A stretch of 8,459 nucleotides of DNA from Thermoplasmata archaeon (GTDB lineage: Archaea; Thermoplasmatota; Thermoplasmata; Thermoplasmatales; Thermoplasmataceae). This document shows positions 1 through 5,760 of the stretch, in pieces; positions within the stretch are counted from its first letter, which is position 1; every line of letters starts with the position of its first letter. The notes under the pieces are model-generated. The model did no database searches and had not been told where the DNA came from. It was given only the letters and a program-made list of their open reading frames with translations. The stretch covers positions 1 to 8,459 of the forward strand of contig JAKAUD010000094.1 in the NCBI GenBank assembly GCA_021827885.1, in the 5' to 3' direction. Both the position numbers and the translations under genes were made by a program.

Positions 1-27
1 TCTGTCAACCCCGATTAATTAATCAAA

Positions 28-540
28 GTGCACGACCCTGTGGCTGACGAAAACTTAAGGCAGAACCTGCTTGACATCAAGGGGAAACTGACTTCAGAGC
101 AACCCGTAACGAATTGGAGAGACGTGCTTGACGGTGCGGTCTACGAATACCCTGACAGGCTGCAGATAGAGGCTGTTGTGCTTGACAACATCAGAAAGAA
201 ATACATTGGCAAGGGAAGGATGGGGACTGAAATAGTAAAGCCTCAGGATGAAAAATTCTTCAAGGGAGAAGGAAACAGAAGAATCACCACAGAGGACTTT
301 AAAGAGGGGATCATTTCCGTTGCGAAAGGGCTGATCGAAGAAAATTCTCTCGACATTTCCAAGACTTCTAAGTTATATGATGCACTGATGGACCACGTTT
401 CAAAAAAATTCTTCCATGGTTTCAACATCTCTGAAGTGTCGCAAGATGAGCTGGAGACGGCATATTACTTCCTTCCCACAATCGAGGAGAAATTCACTAG
501 GGGAATAATAATGGGTGTGATTATGGAGGCGATAAAGTGA
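28..540 (+). CDS. Hypothetical protein, first gene of a coupled pair with a nuclease
   Basis: I do not recognise this 170-residue protein. It is soluble-looking, charged and probably mostly helical, with no signal peptide, membrane segment or metal-binding cluster. The frame is closed by a TAA at 16-18, so the GTG at 28 is the first usable start and the gene cannot extend upstream in this frame. No Shine-Dalgarno or clear TATA box is visible in the 27 bases before it, so the promoter may lie outside the window. Its stop codon overlaps the GTG start of the next gene by four bases (GTGA at 537-540), which indicates translational coupling. The partner is a PD-(D/E)XK nuclease, so a role in DNA processing, defence or mobile-element biology is likely but only inferred from position. 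Confidence 0.75.
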   Translation: MHDPVADENLRQNLLDIKGKLTSEQPVTNWRDVLDGAVYEYPDRLQIEAVVLDNIRKKYIGKGRMGTEIVKPQDEKFFKGEGNRRITTEDFKEGIISVAKGLIEENSLDISKTSKLYDALMDHVSKKFFHGFNISEVSQDELETAYYFLPTIEEKFTRGIIMGVIMEAIK

Positions 541-872
541 CGGATAAACCTTATGCCAATCCTGGGAAGAGTGCTTATTCAGTTGAGTTTTACCAGAGTG
601 ATCAGGAGAAGAGATTCATGGACGAACTCGAAAGGGACGAGAAGGTCGATAAATGGACGAAGAACCACGGCATCAGGATACCGTATTTCAACTTTGACGG
701 AAAACTCGCCCATTATGTCCCTGATTTCTTAGTCGAATATGTGGATGGTAAACAGGAGATAGTCGAGATAAAAGGTTCGCACATGATGACAAAAATTACT
801 CAATTGAAGGCAGATGCCGCAAGGGAATGGTGTAAAAAGAGAAATATAAATTATAGAATGATCGAAGTATGA
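537..872 (+). CDS. Small PD-(D/E)XK endonuclease (TnsA-like / type III Res C-terminal-like)
   Basis: This 111-residue protein carries the core of a PD-(D/E)XK nuclease. Glu24 lies in the N-terminal helix, the motif VPDFLVEY holds Asp63, and EIKG gives Glu77 and Lys79. The C-terminal helix and strand (KADAAREWCKKRNINYRMI) follow the layout of TnsA-type endonucleases, phage small nucleases and the C-terminal domain of type III restriction subunits. These enzymes use a divalent metal to cut DNA. The start is a GTG overlapping the stop of the upstream gene (GTGA), so it is probably translated by coupling. It has no helicase or specificity domain, so partners must supply the target, and the 170-residue upstream protein is the obvious candidate. 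The fold assignment is fairly secure, but the biological role is not. Confidence 0.78.
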   Translation: MTDKPYANPGKSAYSVEFYQSDQEKRFMDELERDEKVDKWTKNHGIRIPYFNFDGKLAHYVPDFLVEYVDGKQEIVEIKGSHMMTKITQLKADAAREWCKKRNINYRMIEV

Positions 873-885
873 TCCTTTTGAAGGA
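873..885 (+). terminator. Short hairpin directly after the nuclease gene
   Basis: TCCTT (873-877) and AAGGA (881-885) form a perfect 5-bp stem with a TTG loop, starting at the base after the TGA stop. It is followed by a C-rich run rather than a T-run, so it may be an mRNA 3'-end structure rather than a classical terminator. Confidence 0.25.
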
Positions 886-1001
886 CCCGCCCCCCAAAAC
901 CTTAGGAGGGGAATATGAGGGGCAGGCAGCTGGAAATTTCACATCAGATAAAAACAGTGGCTTTACCATGTGGCGTTGATAAATAAATGCGGCTCGATTC
1001 C

Positions 1002-1277
1002 TCACTCAATCAGGCTGAGGACCTCGCCAATTTTCAAAGCAACCTTCTTTCCCTTTCCTGTAATTTCTATGATGTTCCTGGGTGGATACTTCCTTTTGTC
1101 AACTCTGGTCTTGATCAATCCAAGCTCCTTGGCCTTCTCAATGCTCGCATACAGCTGATGCACCGGGATATCACTTTGGTCCAGTATCTCAGTAAGAATC
1201 TTCCCCTTCTTGTCCGAAAGATATACCAGTAGCCTCAGGAAGCCTGACTGCTTCTCCAGGACCTTCAAGGGATCCAT
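1002..1277 (-). CDS. Winged-helix transcriptional regulator (paralogue of 6341-6622)
   Basis: This 91-residue protein has the pattern of an archaeal winged helix-turn-helix regulator. A first helix (LEKQSGFLRLLVYLS) is followed by the ILTEILDQSDIPVHQLYASIEKAKELGLI helix-turn-helix, then a wing with DKRKYPPRN and an ITGKGKKVAL strand/helix. It aligns along its whole length with the 93-residue protein at 6341-6622, sharing LEKQSG, EKAK.LGL and KYPPRN. It starts at ATG 1277. A TATA-like sequence (CATTAAG on the - strand, about 1303-1309) lies about 26 bases upstream, suggesting a leaderless mRNA. One AATGA-N4-TCATT palindrome covers that element, so autorepression is likely. It is divergent from the DNA methylase and convergent with the nuclease gene. 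The ligand is unknown. Confidence 0.85.
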   Translation of the reverse strand: MDPLKVLEKQSGFLRLLVYLSDKKGKILTEILDQSDIPVHQLYASIEKAKELGLIKTRVDKRKYPPRNIIEITGKGKKVALKIGEVLSLIE

Positions 1278-1367
1278 CGTCCATCAATGCAACAGAGGTG
1301 CTTAATGATTTCTCATTCAGCAATCAAAAATCGTTATAAGCATGAAATGATTGCTCATTCGACAACA
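1278..1367. promoter_or_regulatory. Divergent promoter with two AATGA-N4-TCATT operators
   Basis: This region separates the winged-helix gene from the methylase. Two 15-base near-identical repeats (AATGATTTCTCATTC at 1304-1318 and AATGATTGCTCATTC at 1346-1360) each contain a perfect 5+5 palindrome with a 4-base spacer, and they are exactly 42 bases apart. The first overlaps the regulator's TATA element. The second lies between the methylase TATA-like TTATAA (1334-1339) and its proposed start at 1368. A dimeric regulator, most simply the adjacent winged-helix protein, could repress both directions from here. The binding protein is inferred. Confidence 0.55.
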
Positions 1368-2128
1368 ATGTTATCCACTTTTCCCTACTACGGCGGGAGA
1401 TTCTACCAGCTCAAGGAGATAATGGGGATACTGGAGAAACACAAGGAGCAATTCGACGTGGTTGTGGACGTGTTTGGTGGATCAGGGAAGGTGCTCATCA
1501 ACATTCCGGAGCAATGGAGAAAGGCCAAGGTATACAACGACGTCAACAAGGACCTATACACTACGTTCAAGGTACTCCAGAATGAAAAGAAGTACAGATT
1601 GTTGACAAGGAAGCTGAGGAACGCATTTCCTCATGCCGAGATATTCATCGAACTGCGATTCTCACATCCTAGATCAGACGTTGAAATAGCATTTAAGACC
1701 ATATATCTCCATACTTATTCATATGCTGGAACGGGGACGACATTCAAGAGATTCTACACGAGAGTCAACGTTCCACCATTGAAGTTTGATTATTTCCTGA
1801 GGGTCAAGAAGTGGATAGTGGAGAACATGGATTTCAGAAATCTTATGATCAAGTACAACAAACCCAAGGTCATGCTGTACTTAGATCCGCCATATCTTGA
1901 CGGAGGCCAGACTTATAGGTACAGCTTCAAGATGAATGATTTCCTGGACTTGAAGAAGCTGCTGGACAAGCACAAGGGACCTACCTGCTGAATCTGTCGA
2001 TGCACGATAAGGAGATGATTGATGTTTTTGGGAATCCGGACATGGTGACGGAGCATTACAGGCCTACCACAAAGGGGACGTACGATGAAGAGAGCAGGTG
2101 GCAGTGTGGGTACTGGTGGAAACTCTAA
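1368..2128 (+). pseudogene. D12-class DNA adenine-N6 methyltransferase, frameshifted near the 3' end
   Basis: The family transfers a methyl group from S-adenosylmethionine to adenine N6. Numbered from ATG 1368, the protein shows FPYYGG (residues 5-10), the AdoMet motif DVFGGSG (34-40) and the catalytic DPPY (173-176). The first frame ends at TGA 1989-1991. The -1 frame continues from 1979 as TYLLNLSMHDKEMIDVFG and ends in CGYWWKL at TAA 2126-2128, adding 49 residues. Restoring one base in the GGG run at 1976-1978 joins HKG to TYLLNLS and gives about 253 residues, normal for the family. A longer frame opens at ATG 1287, but a TATA-like TTATAA at 1334-1339 fits a leaderless start at 1368. The truncated protein keeps all catalytic motifs but loses the last strands of the fold. 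A sequencing error or ribosomal frameshift is possible. Its promoter carries palindromes probably bound by the divergent regulator. Confidence 0.8.
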
Positions 2129-2189
2129 TTATACAGAATTACGAAGTCAATTGTTTGCCTTAAAGTAAGTCAACTAATAAACGTGATTG

Positions 2190-3362
2190 TCAAATCTGCG
2201 TTGATAGATAGTGGTGATACCAGTATGACGTTTTCAGTAAACCTTCCTTTGTTTTAAACCTGTTCTTGAGGAGCCATGACATTATTGAGAAGTGGTGTTC
2301 AGCTATGCCTGTTGTTTTCTCTACCAATGGATACTCAAGGTAGAGGAAGACCTCTTTCCTGTTGTCCTGAATGAATGAAAGGAATTTTGATATTATGGGA
2401 TCATCACCATAATAGGCATTCAGTAGATGGATGATGTGCTCGACCACATCACTTTCAGAAATATCTTCAATGTTCCTGAACAGAAGATCGGAATAACCGC
2501 CAATCTTCTTGATGTTCCTGTCTGTCTGGAAGAACATGAATTTGATGAACCTCTTTGCCAGATCAAGCTCCTTCTCTCTGTGCTGTTCCCTTATCTTATG
2601 GGCAAGGTCTTTCTCCAGATGGAAGAGGCATCTCTGCCTCTTCATCGTTATTCCCATCCTTCTCGATACTTCCATTAATACGGATTCGTAGTGGAATCCG
2701 TCTGTTGTTATGTATATGGTAGAGGGAATGGAGAATCTTGATAATGCATTCATGAGGAATGTGATGAGCGAAGATTCATCAAGATCGTTTATCACATCTT
2801 CAATAAAATTACCATTCTTTGCATCCCTTAACAGAGTCCTGTACCTCCTCTCGCCATCTATTGATACGTACTGCTCGTCATAAACAAAATAACCTGATGA
2901 TTCCATCTTTTCTGTTGGCACATCAGGGACGTTCGTCCTTATTGTTTCGTGCGATATTCCCATTCCAAGAAGATCAAGGAAGAACGATTTAGTCTTCCTG
3001 AGGGATGTTTTCACTCTACCCTTTACAGTTTTATCATTCATGTCATCAGAATAATGCTTCCCGTATCCATAGTTTGGATGTCTTGCATCGAATGAATAAC
3101 CACAGTCGTTGCATGAGTATTTCTGCACCCTTACATCTATTCCGCCTATTGTCCTTGGAAATGTACCGTTCCTGGATACGTTCCTTGACAGGCATTGAGT
3201 GCATATTGGCTTAGGGTAATAGAGAATGAAATTCTTCCCTTCTTTTATGTTCACATCTGGAGTGTTGATGTCAAGAGGAGATGATGGACCATCTCCAGTG
3301 AAATCATCCAGGTTGTAAGTGATAACAGTCCTCTTTAAAAAAGGGAACCTGTGGACTTTCAT
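2190..3362 (-). CDS. DDE transposase with N-terminal zinc ribbon (MULE/IS256-like fold)
   Basis: This transposase cuts and rejoins the ends of its own IS. Residues are numbered on the 397-residue frame that opens at 3383. A zinc ribbon is formed by Cys61, Cys64, Cys91 and Cys94. The DDE catalytic core shows Asp176 (YVSIDGERRYR), Asp228 (ITTDGFHYES) and Glu362 (TTGIAEHHFS). The CLFH pair (Cys252/His255) after the second Asp is typical of MULE/IS256-related transposases. The frame is intact and full length, so it may still be active. I prefer ATG 3362 (MKVHRFPFLKR) to ATG 3383, because an AAATAT-like element sits about 24 bases before it and a perfect dyad lies between, but this is uncertain. 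It is transcribed towards the broken methylase and away from the ClpP-like gene. I cannot name the exact IS family. Confidence 0.85.
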   Translation of the reverse strand: MKVHRFPFLKRTVITYNLDDFTGDGPSSPLDINTPDVNIKEGKNFILYYPKPICTQCLSRNVSRNGTFPRTIGGIDVRVQKYSCNDCGYSFDARHPNYGYGKHYSDDMNDKTVKGRVKTSLRKTKSFFLDLLGMGISHETIRTNVPDVPTEKMESSGYFVYDEQYVSIDGERRYRTLLRDAKNGNFIEDVINDLDESSLITFLMNALSRFSIPSTIYITTDGFHYESVLMEVSRRMGITMKRQRCLFHLEKDLAHKIREQHREKELDLAKRFIKFMFFQTDRNIKKIGGYSDLLFRNIEDISESDVVEHIIHLLNAYYGDDPIISKFLSFIQDNRKEVFLYLEYPLVEKTTGIAEHHFSIMSWLLKNRFKTKEGLLKTSYWYHHYLSTQI

Positions 3363-3363
3363 G

Positions 3364-3400
3364 ATGTTACAACACAGTAACATATTTCATGATTTCTCAT
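3364..3400 (-). promoter_or_regulatory. Dyad and operator-like motif at the 5' end of the transposase gene
   Basis: ATGTTAC (3364-3370) and GTAACAT (3377-3383) form a perfect 7-bp dyad with a 6-base loop, just before the proposed start at 3362 and spanning the alternative start at 3383. Immediately upstream, 3389-3400 reads ATGATTTCTCAT. This is a 12-base exact match to the core of the palindrome at 1304-1317. Such elements could limit transposase expression, by protein binding or by mRNA structure. Confidence 0.35.
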
Positions 3401-3463
3401 ACCACATCTGGTAACAATTGATTTAACTGGAAATGAAGAAATTCAACTTAAGATTGACATCGT

Positions 3464-3517
3464 CTAATAAACCTAAAAGTCAATAGGGTTTATCTTCTAC
3501 TGGATCATTCTAAACTT
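3464..3517 (+). promoter_or_regulatory. Promoter and dyad upstream of the ClpP-like gene
   Basis: A TTTAT element (3489-3493) is centred about 27 bases before ATG 3518, consistent with a leaderless archaeal transcript. ATAAACCTA (3467-3475) and TAGGGTTTAT (3484-3493) are inverted repeats, imperfect by one extra G, with an 8-base spacer. The right arm contains the TATA-like element, so a repressor bound here would block transcription. Confidence 0.4.
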
Positions 3518-4084
3518 ATGACAAATACGACCGAAAAAATATCATACATCAAGTTTTTTGCACCGATTAATGGAAACACTACCAACTCGCTTATGAATGT
3601 AGTTGACCAAGCTGTTAACCAAGGAGCTACTAAGGTAGCTCTATTGATATCATCTGGTGGAGGAACCGTTTTCCATGGAATTTCAGTTTTCAATTACCTA
3701 GTAGGACTACCAATCGAAATTGATACACATAACTTTGGAAGTGTAGACTCCATAGGAGTAGTTATATTTTTGGCGGGGAAGAAAAGAATGTCAGTCCCAG
3801 ATGCGAGATTTTTAATTCATACTGTTACGACTTCCTTCTCAGCGAATGTGAATCTAGAAGAGCAAACCGTCGTTGAAACTTTAAAGAGCATGAGAATTGA
3901 TATCGACAACATTGCGAATATTATAGCTAAAGGAACGAACAAAACACGAGATCAAGTAAAGGAAGATATGTCTGCCAGAACAACTCTTACCGCAGATCAG
4001 GCAAAATCGTATGGACTTGTTCATGAAATACGTAAAGAGTTAATTCCACAAGGAGCACAAATCAGTTCTATAAACGCGTCGTAA
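3518..4084 (+). CDS. Orphan ClpP-like serine protease-fold protein
   Basis: This 188-residue protein has the ClpP/crotonase fold pattern. LISSGGG (43-49) matches the oxyanion-loop region, VDSIG places the nucleophile Ser78, and RFLIH places His101. The C-terminal segment TLTADQAKSYGLVHEI (156-171) aligns with the ClpP region after the third triad residue. At the position of the usual Asp (RDRF in E. coli ClpP) this protein has Arg154, so the classical triad appears incomplete. The NFGSVDSIG and FLAG segments resemble stand-alone bacterial ClpP-like proteins that lack a dedicated ClpX/ClpA partner, and no AAA+ partner is encoded nearby. Archaea normally use Lon and the proteasome. The gene is visibly richer in A+T than its neighbours, both of which suggest transfer from bacteria. 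ATG 3518 fits a TATA-like element about 27 bases upstream. Activity is uncertain. Confidence 0.82.
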   Translation: MTNTTEKISYIKFFAPINGNTTNSLMNVVDQAVNQGATKVALLISSGGGTVFHGISVFNYLVGLPIEIDTHNFGSVDSIGVVIFLAGKKRMSVPDARFLIHTVTTSFSANVNLEEQTVVETLKSMRIDIDNIANIIAKGTNKTRDQVKEDMSARTTLTADQAKSYGLVHEIRKELIPQGAQISSINAS

Positions 4085-4109
4085 CAACCTTCAAATCCTG
4101 ATCCTCAAA

Positions 4110-4283
4110 ATGGAACTGAAATTGCTTGAGTTTATCCTTAAAATTATTCTCTACTTGGAATTCATATTTTCATTTATTTCACTTTTCAAGAGGCAGGTGA
4201 AATTTGAAATAGTGAACCTAAAATTTAGTATTGATGTGTATGAAAAACGATGTGTTCAACAGGGAATTCGACAAGCTGATTGA
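4110..4283 (+). CDS. Possible small single-pass membrane peptide (57 aa)
   Basis: An open frame from ATG 4110 encodes 57 residues. Residues 5-26 (LLEFILKIILYLEFIFSFISLF) form one strongly hydrophobic helix, followed directly by KRQVK, a pattern that would anchor the peptide with its C-terminus in the cytoplasm. No clear promoter or ribosome-binding site is visible. Its last 50 bases overlap the 52-residue gene at 4234-4392 in another frame, so only one of the two may be real. Hydrophobicity in A+T-rich DNA can arise by chance, hence the low confidence. Confidence 0.22.
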   Translation: MELKLLEFILKIILYLEFIFSFISLFKRQVKFEIVNLKFSIDVYEKRCVQQGIRQAD

Positions 4284-4392
4284 AGGGAGAATGAAGAAGC
4301 TATCCAGGATTGACTTAAGAGAAGAACTGGATTCCAGGGAGAACGTTTCGGCAATATCAAGCCCAGATGGAGACGAAGTTTTCTGGGAATGA
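4234..4392 (+). CDS. Small hypothetical protein (52 aa), first of a small gene pair
   Basis: ATG 4234 opens a 52-residue frame. An alternative ATG two codons later at 4240 would give 50 residues. The N-terminal half is basic and probably helical (REFDKLIEGRMKKLSRIDLREELDSRE). The tail is acidic and extended (ISSPDGDEVFWE). Codon use (AGG, AAG, CTG, GAA) resembles chromosomal genes here and differs from the A+T-rich ClpP-like gene, which supports real coding. It lies 9 bases before the 78-residue gene at 4402, so the two are probably co-transcribed. A small protein with a helical basic half and an acidic tail next to another small protein recalls toxin-antitoxin or other two-part cassettes, but I recognise no family. 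Confidence 0.5.
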   Translation: MCMKNDVFNREFDKLIEGRMKKLSRIDLREELDSRENVSAISSPDGDEVFWE

Positions 4393-4401
4393 GAATAGGA
4401 A

Positions 4402-4638
4402 ATGGAAATAGAGGAGACAGGAGGGATTTATGTGAAAAACAATGGATTTGTGAAGGAGTACGTGACGGGAAGGAAGGACCAGTGGGACATCGACTACAAG
4501 ATCATGATGAAAGGATACGAAAATACGAAGACAAGGGAGCAGTTCTTTGAGTTCCTTAAGGAGAATATGAGTTTCGTGATTATGAAAGTATCGAACGAGA
4601 GGGCGGACGAGCTGATGGAGGAACTGGAACTAATCTGA
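4402..4638 (+). CDS. Small hypothetical protein (78 aa), second of a small gene pair
   Basis: I do not recognise this 78-residue protein. It is acidic overall, with a strand-rich N-terminus (GGIYVKNNGFVKEYVTGRKDQWDIDYKIMM), a central helix (KTREQFFEFLKENM), a strand (SFVIMKV) and a C-terminal helix (NERADELMEELELI), so it is likely a small alpha/beta domain. The start ATG 4402 is preceded by a weak AGGA. The spacing of 9 bases from the 52-residue gene suggests one transcript. Its last 9 bases overlap the end of the convergent HIT-family gene on the other strand, so both 3' ends are tightly packed. A toxin or partner role for the upstream protein is only a guess from gene size and order. Confidence 0.6.
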   Translation: MEIEETGGIYVKNNGFVKEYVTGRKDQWDIDYKIMMKGYENTKTREQFFEFLKENMSFVIMKVSNERADELMEELELI

Positions 4639-5118
4639 GTTCTCTTTATTCTTATTTCTTTTCCGAAATCCCACCATAGTCTCTTGAAGCCTCTTCAGGT
4701 CTTCATCTTTCGCCCTGGGCCCTTCCAGTGTTGTTACATAACTCGGGTATTCTTCGAAATAGATTTTTTCTGGAGCTATCGCCTGCTTCGTTTCTCTGCT
4801 GAGCCCAATGGCCGGATAAAGCTTAGAATGGAGATGGTCCGTATGCATGCCCTCAAAAACCATATGTACTCTCGCTATGTCAAGTCTCGTTACCAGTAAA
4901 TTCGCCACCCTCTTAGTCGCTATCATAAAATCAGTAAGCTCTTTATCGCTGAGTGCAAACGCATCGCTATCAAGGTGTTTCTTTGGCATCACGACCGTCT
5001 GGCCCTTTATATTTGGAAAAATATCTAGGATTGCGAGATAGTTTTCATCCTCCCATATCTTATAGCTTGGAAGTTGCCCCTTAACTATCATGCAGAACAG
5101 ACAATTATCTTCAATCAT
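4630..5118 (-). CDS. HIT-family nucleotide hydrolase/transferase
   Basis: HIT proteins bind nucleotides and hydrolyse or transfer nucleoside monophosphates. Numbering from ATG 5118 (162 residues), the N-terminus has the common CLFC pair (Cys6, Cys9) and the IVKGQLPSYKIWEDENYLAILDIFP segment found in HIT proteins. The signature reads HTDHLHSKLYP. His95 and His97 are present, with His97 in the place of the catalytic middle His, and the third His is replaced by Lys99. The frame can extend to ATG 5148 (172 residues). I chose 5118 because family members have only a few residues before the first Cys, and because TAATG at 5116-5120 couples this start to the stop of a small upstream ORF. It is probably the last gene of the leftward operon. 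The C-terminus (KRNKNKENSD) is a charged tail. Confidence 0.85.
   Translation of the reverse strand: MIEDNCLFCMIVKGQLPSYKIWEDENYLAILDIFPNIKGQTVVMPKKHLDSDAFALSDKELTDFMIATKRVANLLVTRLDIARVHMVFEGMHTDHLHSKLYPAIGLSRETKQAIAPEKIYFEEYPSYVTTLEGPRAKDEDLKRLQETMVGFRKRNKNKENSD
4640..4662 (+). terminator. T-rich tract after the small gene pair
   Basis: Directly after TGA 4636-4638 the + strand is strongly T-rich (TCTCTTTATTCTTATTTCTT and following). Archaeal polymerase often terminates at T-runs without a hairpin, so this may end the + transcript inside the 3' end of the opposing HIT gene. Confidence 0.35.
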
Positions 5119-5201
5119 TAAAGACACCCGGGTATTTCCCAAAACCATTCGTTTCTCATCACTTCACCGTCATTATTTCCTTCAATCTCCATCAACATCA
5201 T
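5118..5201 (-). CDS. Possible 27-aa coupling ORF between the SHOCT and HIT genes
   Basis: ATG 5201 overlaps the stop of the second SHOCT gene as ATGA. The frame runs 27 codons and ends at TAA 5118-5120, which overlaps the preferred HIT start as TAATG. The peptide begins MMLMEIEGNNDGEVMRNEWF. Overlap at both ends is unusual for a random frame and would pass ribosomes from the SHOCT gene to the HIT gene. It may be a coupling device rather than a functional peptide, or it may be chance. Confidence 0.3.
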   Translation of the reverse strand: MMLMEIEGNNDGEVMRNEWFWEIPGCL

Positions 5202-5746
5202 TTCTCCAAATCCTCCCTCATCCTGTCATATTCCACCTTAGATATTTGGCGTGTTTCATATCGGTTCCTCAGTATCTTCAATGCATCAGAATTGTGAACT
5301 GAAATAATGGAAGAATTCGCTGAAGCGAAGTACATGATTGCAAAATCTGTAAAGATTACCCCAATGAAGCCCAGAGCCATGACAAACGAAAGGACGTTGT
5401 TCTGCATGCCGCTGAACAGAAAGAATATGCCTGATATTCCAGCAGTAAGAGTCAATATACCGTTGACAAAACTCAGTGCAATAATTTCATACCTTCTACT
5501 GACAAAAGAAAAAGCAAGCAGAAGTATTGCAAGGAGTCCTATCACTAAACCAGTCATCATATGGATCATTATTTCCGGTATTGAGAATGCGGCAAGCATC
5601 ATGAACTGCATGGGAGACGGTTGCAGTGATGTATTGATGACGGGAGCGAAGAGGTTGATCCACATCCCCAAAATGAATTGAATTACGAGCAGGAACAGCT
5701 GGATCATCACAAACATGACTACCAATCTTCCACTATCTCGAATCAT
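5198..5746 (-). CDS. Four-helix membrane protein with C-terminal SHOCT domain
   Basis: This 182-residue protein has about four membrane segments (roughly 7-30, 58-82, 88-111 and 118-141). They are followed by a C-terminal SHOCT motif (153-182, ALKILRNRYETRQISKVEYDRMREDLEK). SHOCT is a short helical tail domain found on many membrane proteins and thought to mediate oligomerisation, but its exact role is poorly known. The domain closely matches that of the neighbour at 5761-6147 (ILR.RY, I.K..YD.MREDLEK). The start ATG 5746 lies 14 bases after the neighbour's stop and is preceded by GGGGGATGAT, a credible ribosome-binding site. The pair is therefore co-transcribed, and the membrane parts differ in length and sequence. 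The protein probably acts in the cytoplasmic membrane, function unknown. Confidence 0.82.
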   Translation of the reverse strand: MIRDSGRLVVMFVMIQLFLLVIQFILGMWINLFAPVINTSLQPSPMQFMMLAAFSIPEIMIHMMTGLVIGLLAILLLAFSFVSRRYEIIALSFVNGILTLTAGISGIFFLFSGMQNNVLSFVMALGFIGVIFTDFAIMYFASANSSIISVHNSDALKILRNRYETRQISKVEYDRMREDLEK

Positions 5747-5760
5747 ATATCATCCCCCAT

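Larger units (their letters stand above)
2144..3424. mobile_element. Insertion sequence of about 1.28 kb with a single transposase gene
   Basis: A transposase gene is bracketed by imperfect inverted repeats: AAGTCAATTGTTTGCC at 2144-2159, and the complement of 3410-3424, which reads AAATCAATTGTTACC. They share TCAATTGTT and a terminal CC. They lie about 30 bases from the transposase stop and 27 bases from the end of its longest frame, so the total length is about 1281 bases. The CAATTG core is itself palindromic, which weakens the match, and no target-site duplication is visible. The ends are therefore provisional, although the presence of an IS is well supported by the transposase. Confidence 0.5.

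Noticed and set aside
915..986. A 23-codon frame with GGAGGGG just upstream of its ATG
   Set aside because: It is too short and has no recognisable pattern or coding neighbours. The G-rich sequence may be chance, so I do not call it a gene.
987..1232. Long + strand frames opposite the winged-helix gene
   Set aside because: They are antisense to a gene with a clear family pattern and a paralogue in the window, and their products have no recognisable features.
2172..3471. CTAATAAAC appears near both ends of the insertion sequence, as possible direct repeats
   Set aside because: One copy lies inside the proposed left end and the other outside the right end, so they cannot be a target-site duplication, and 9 A+T-rich bases can recur by chance.
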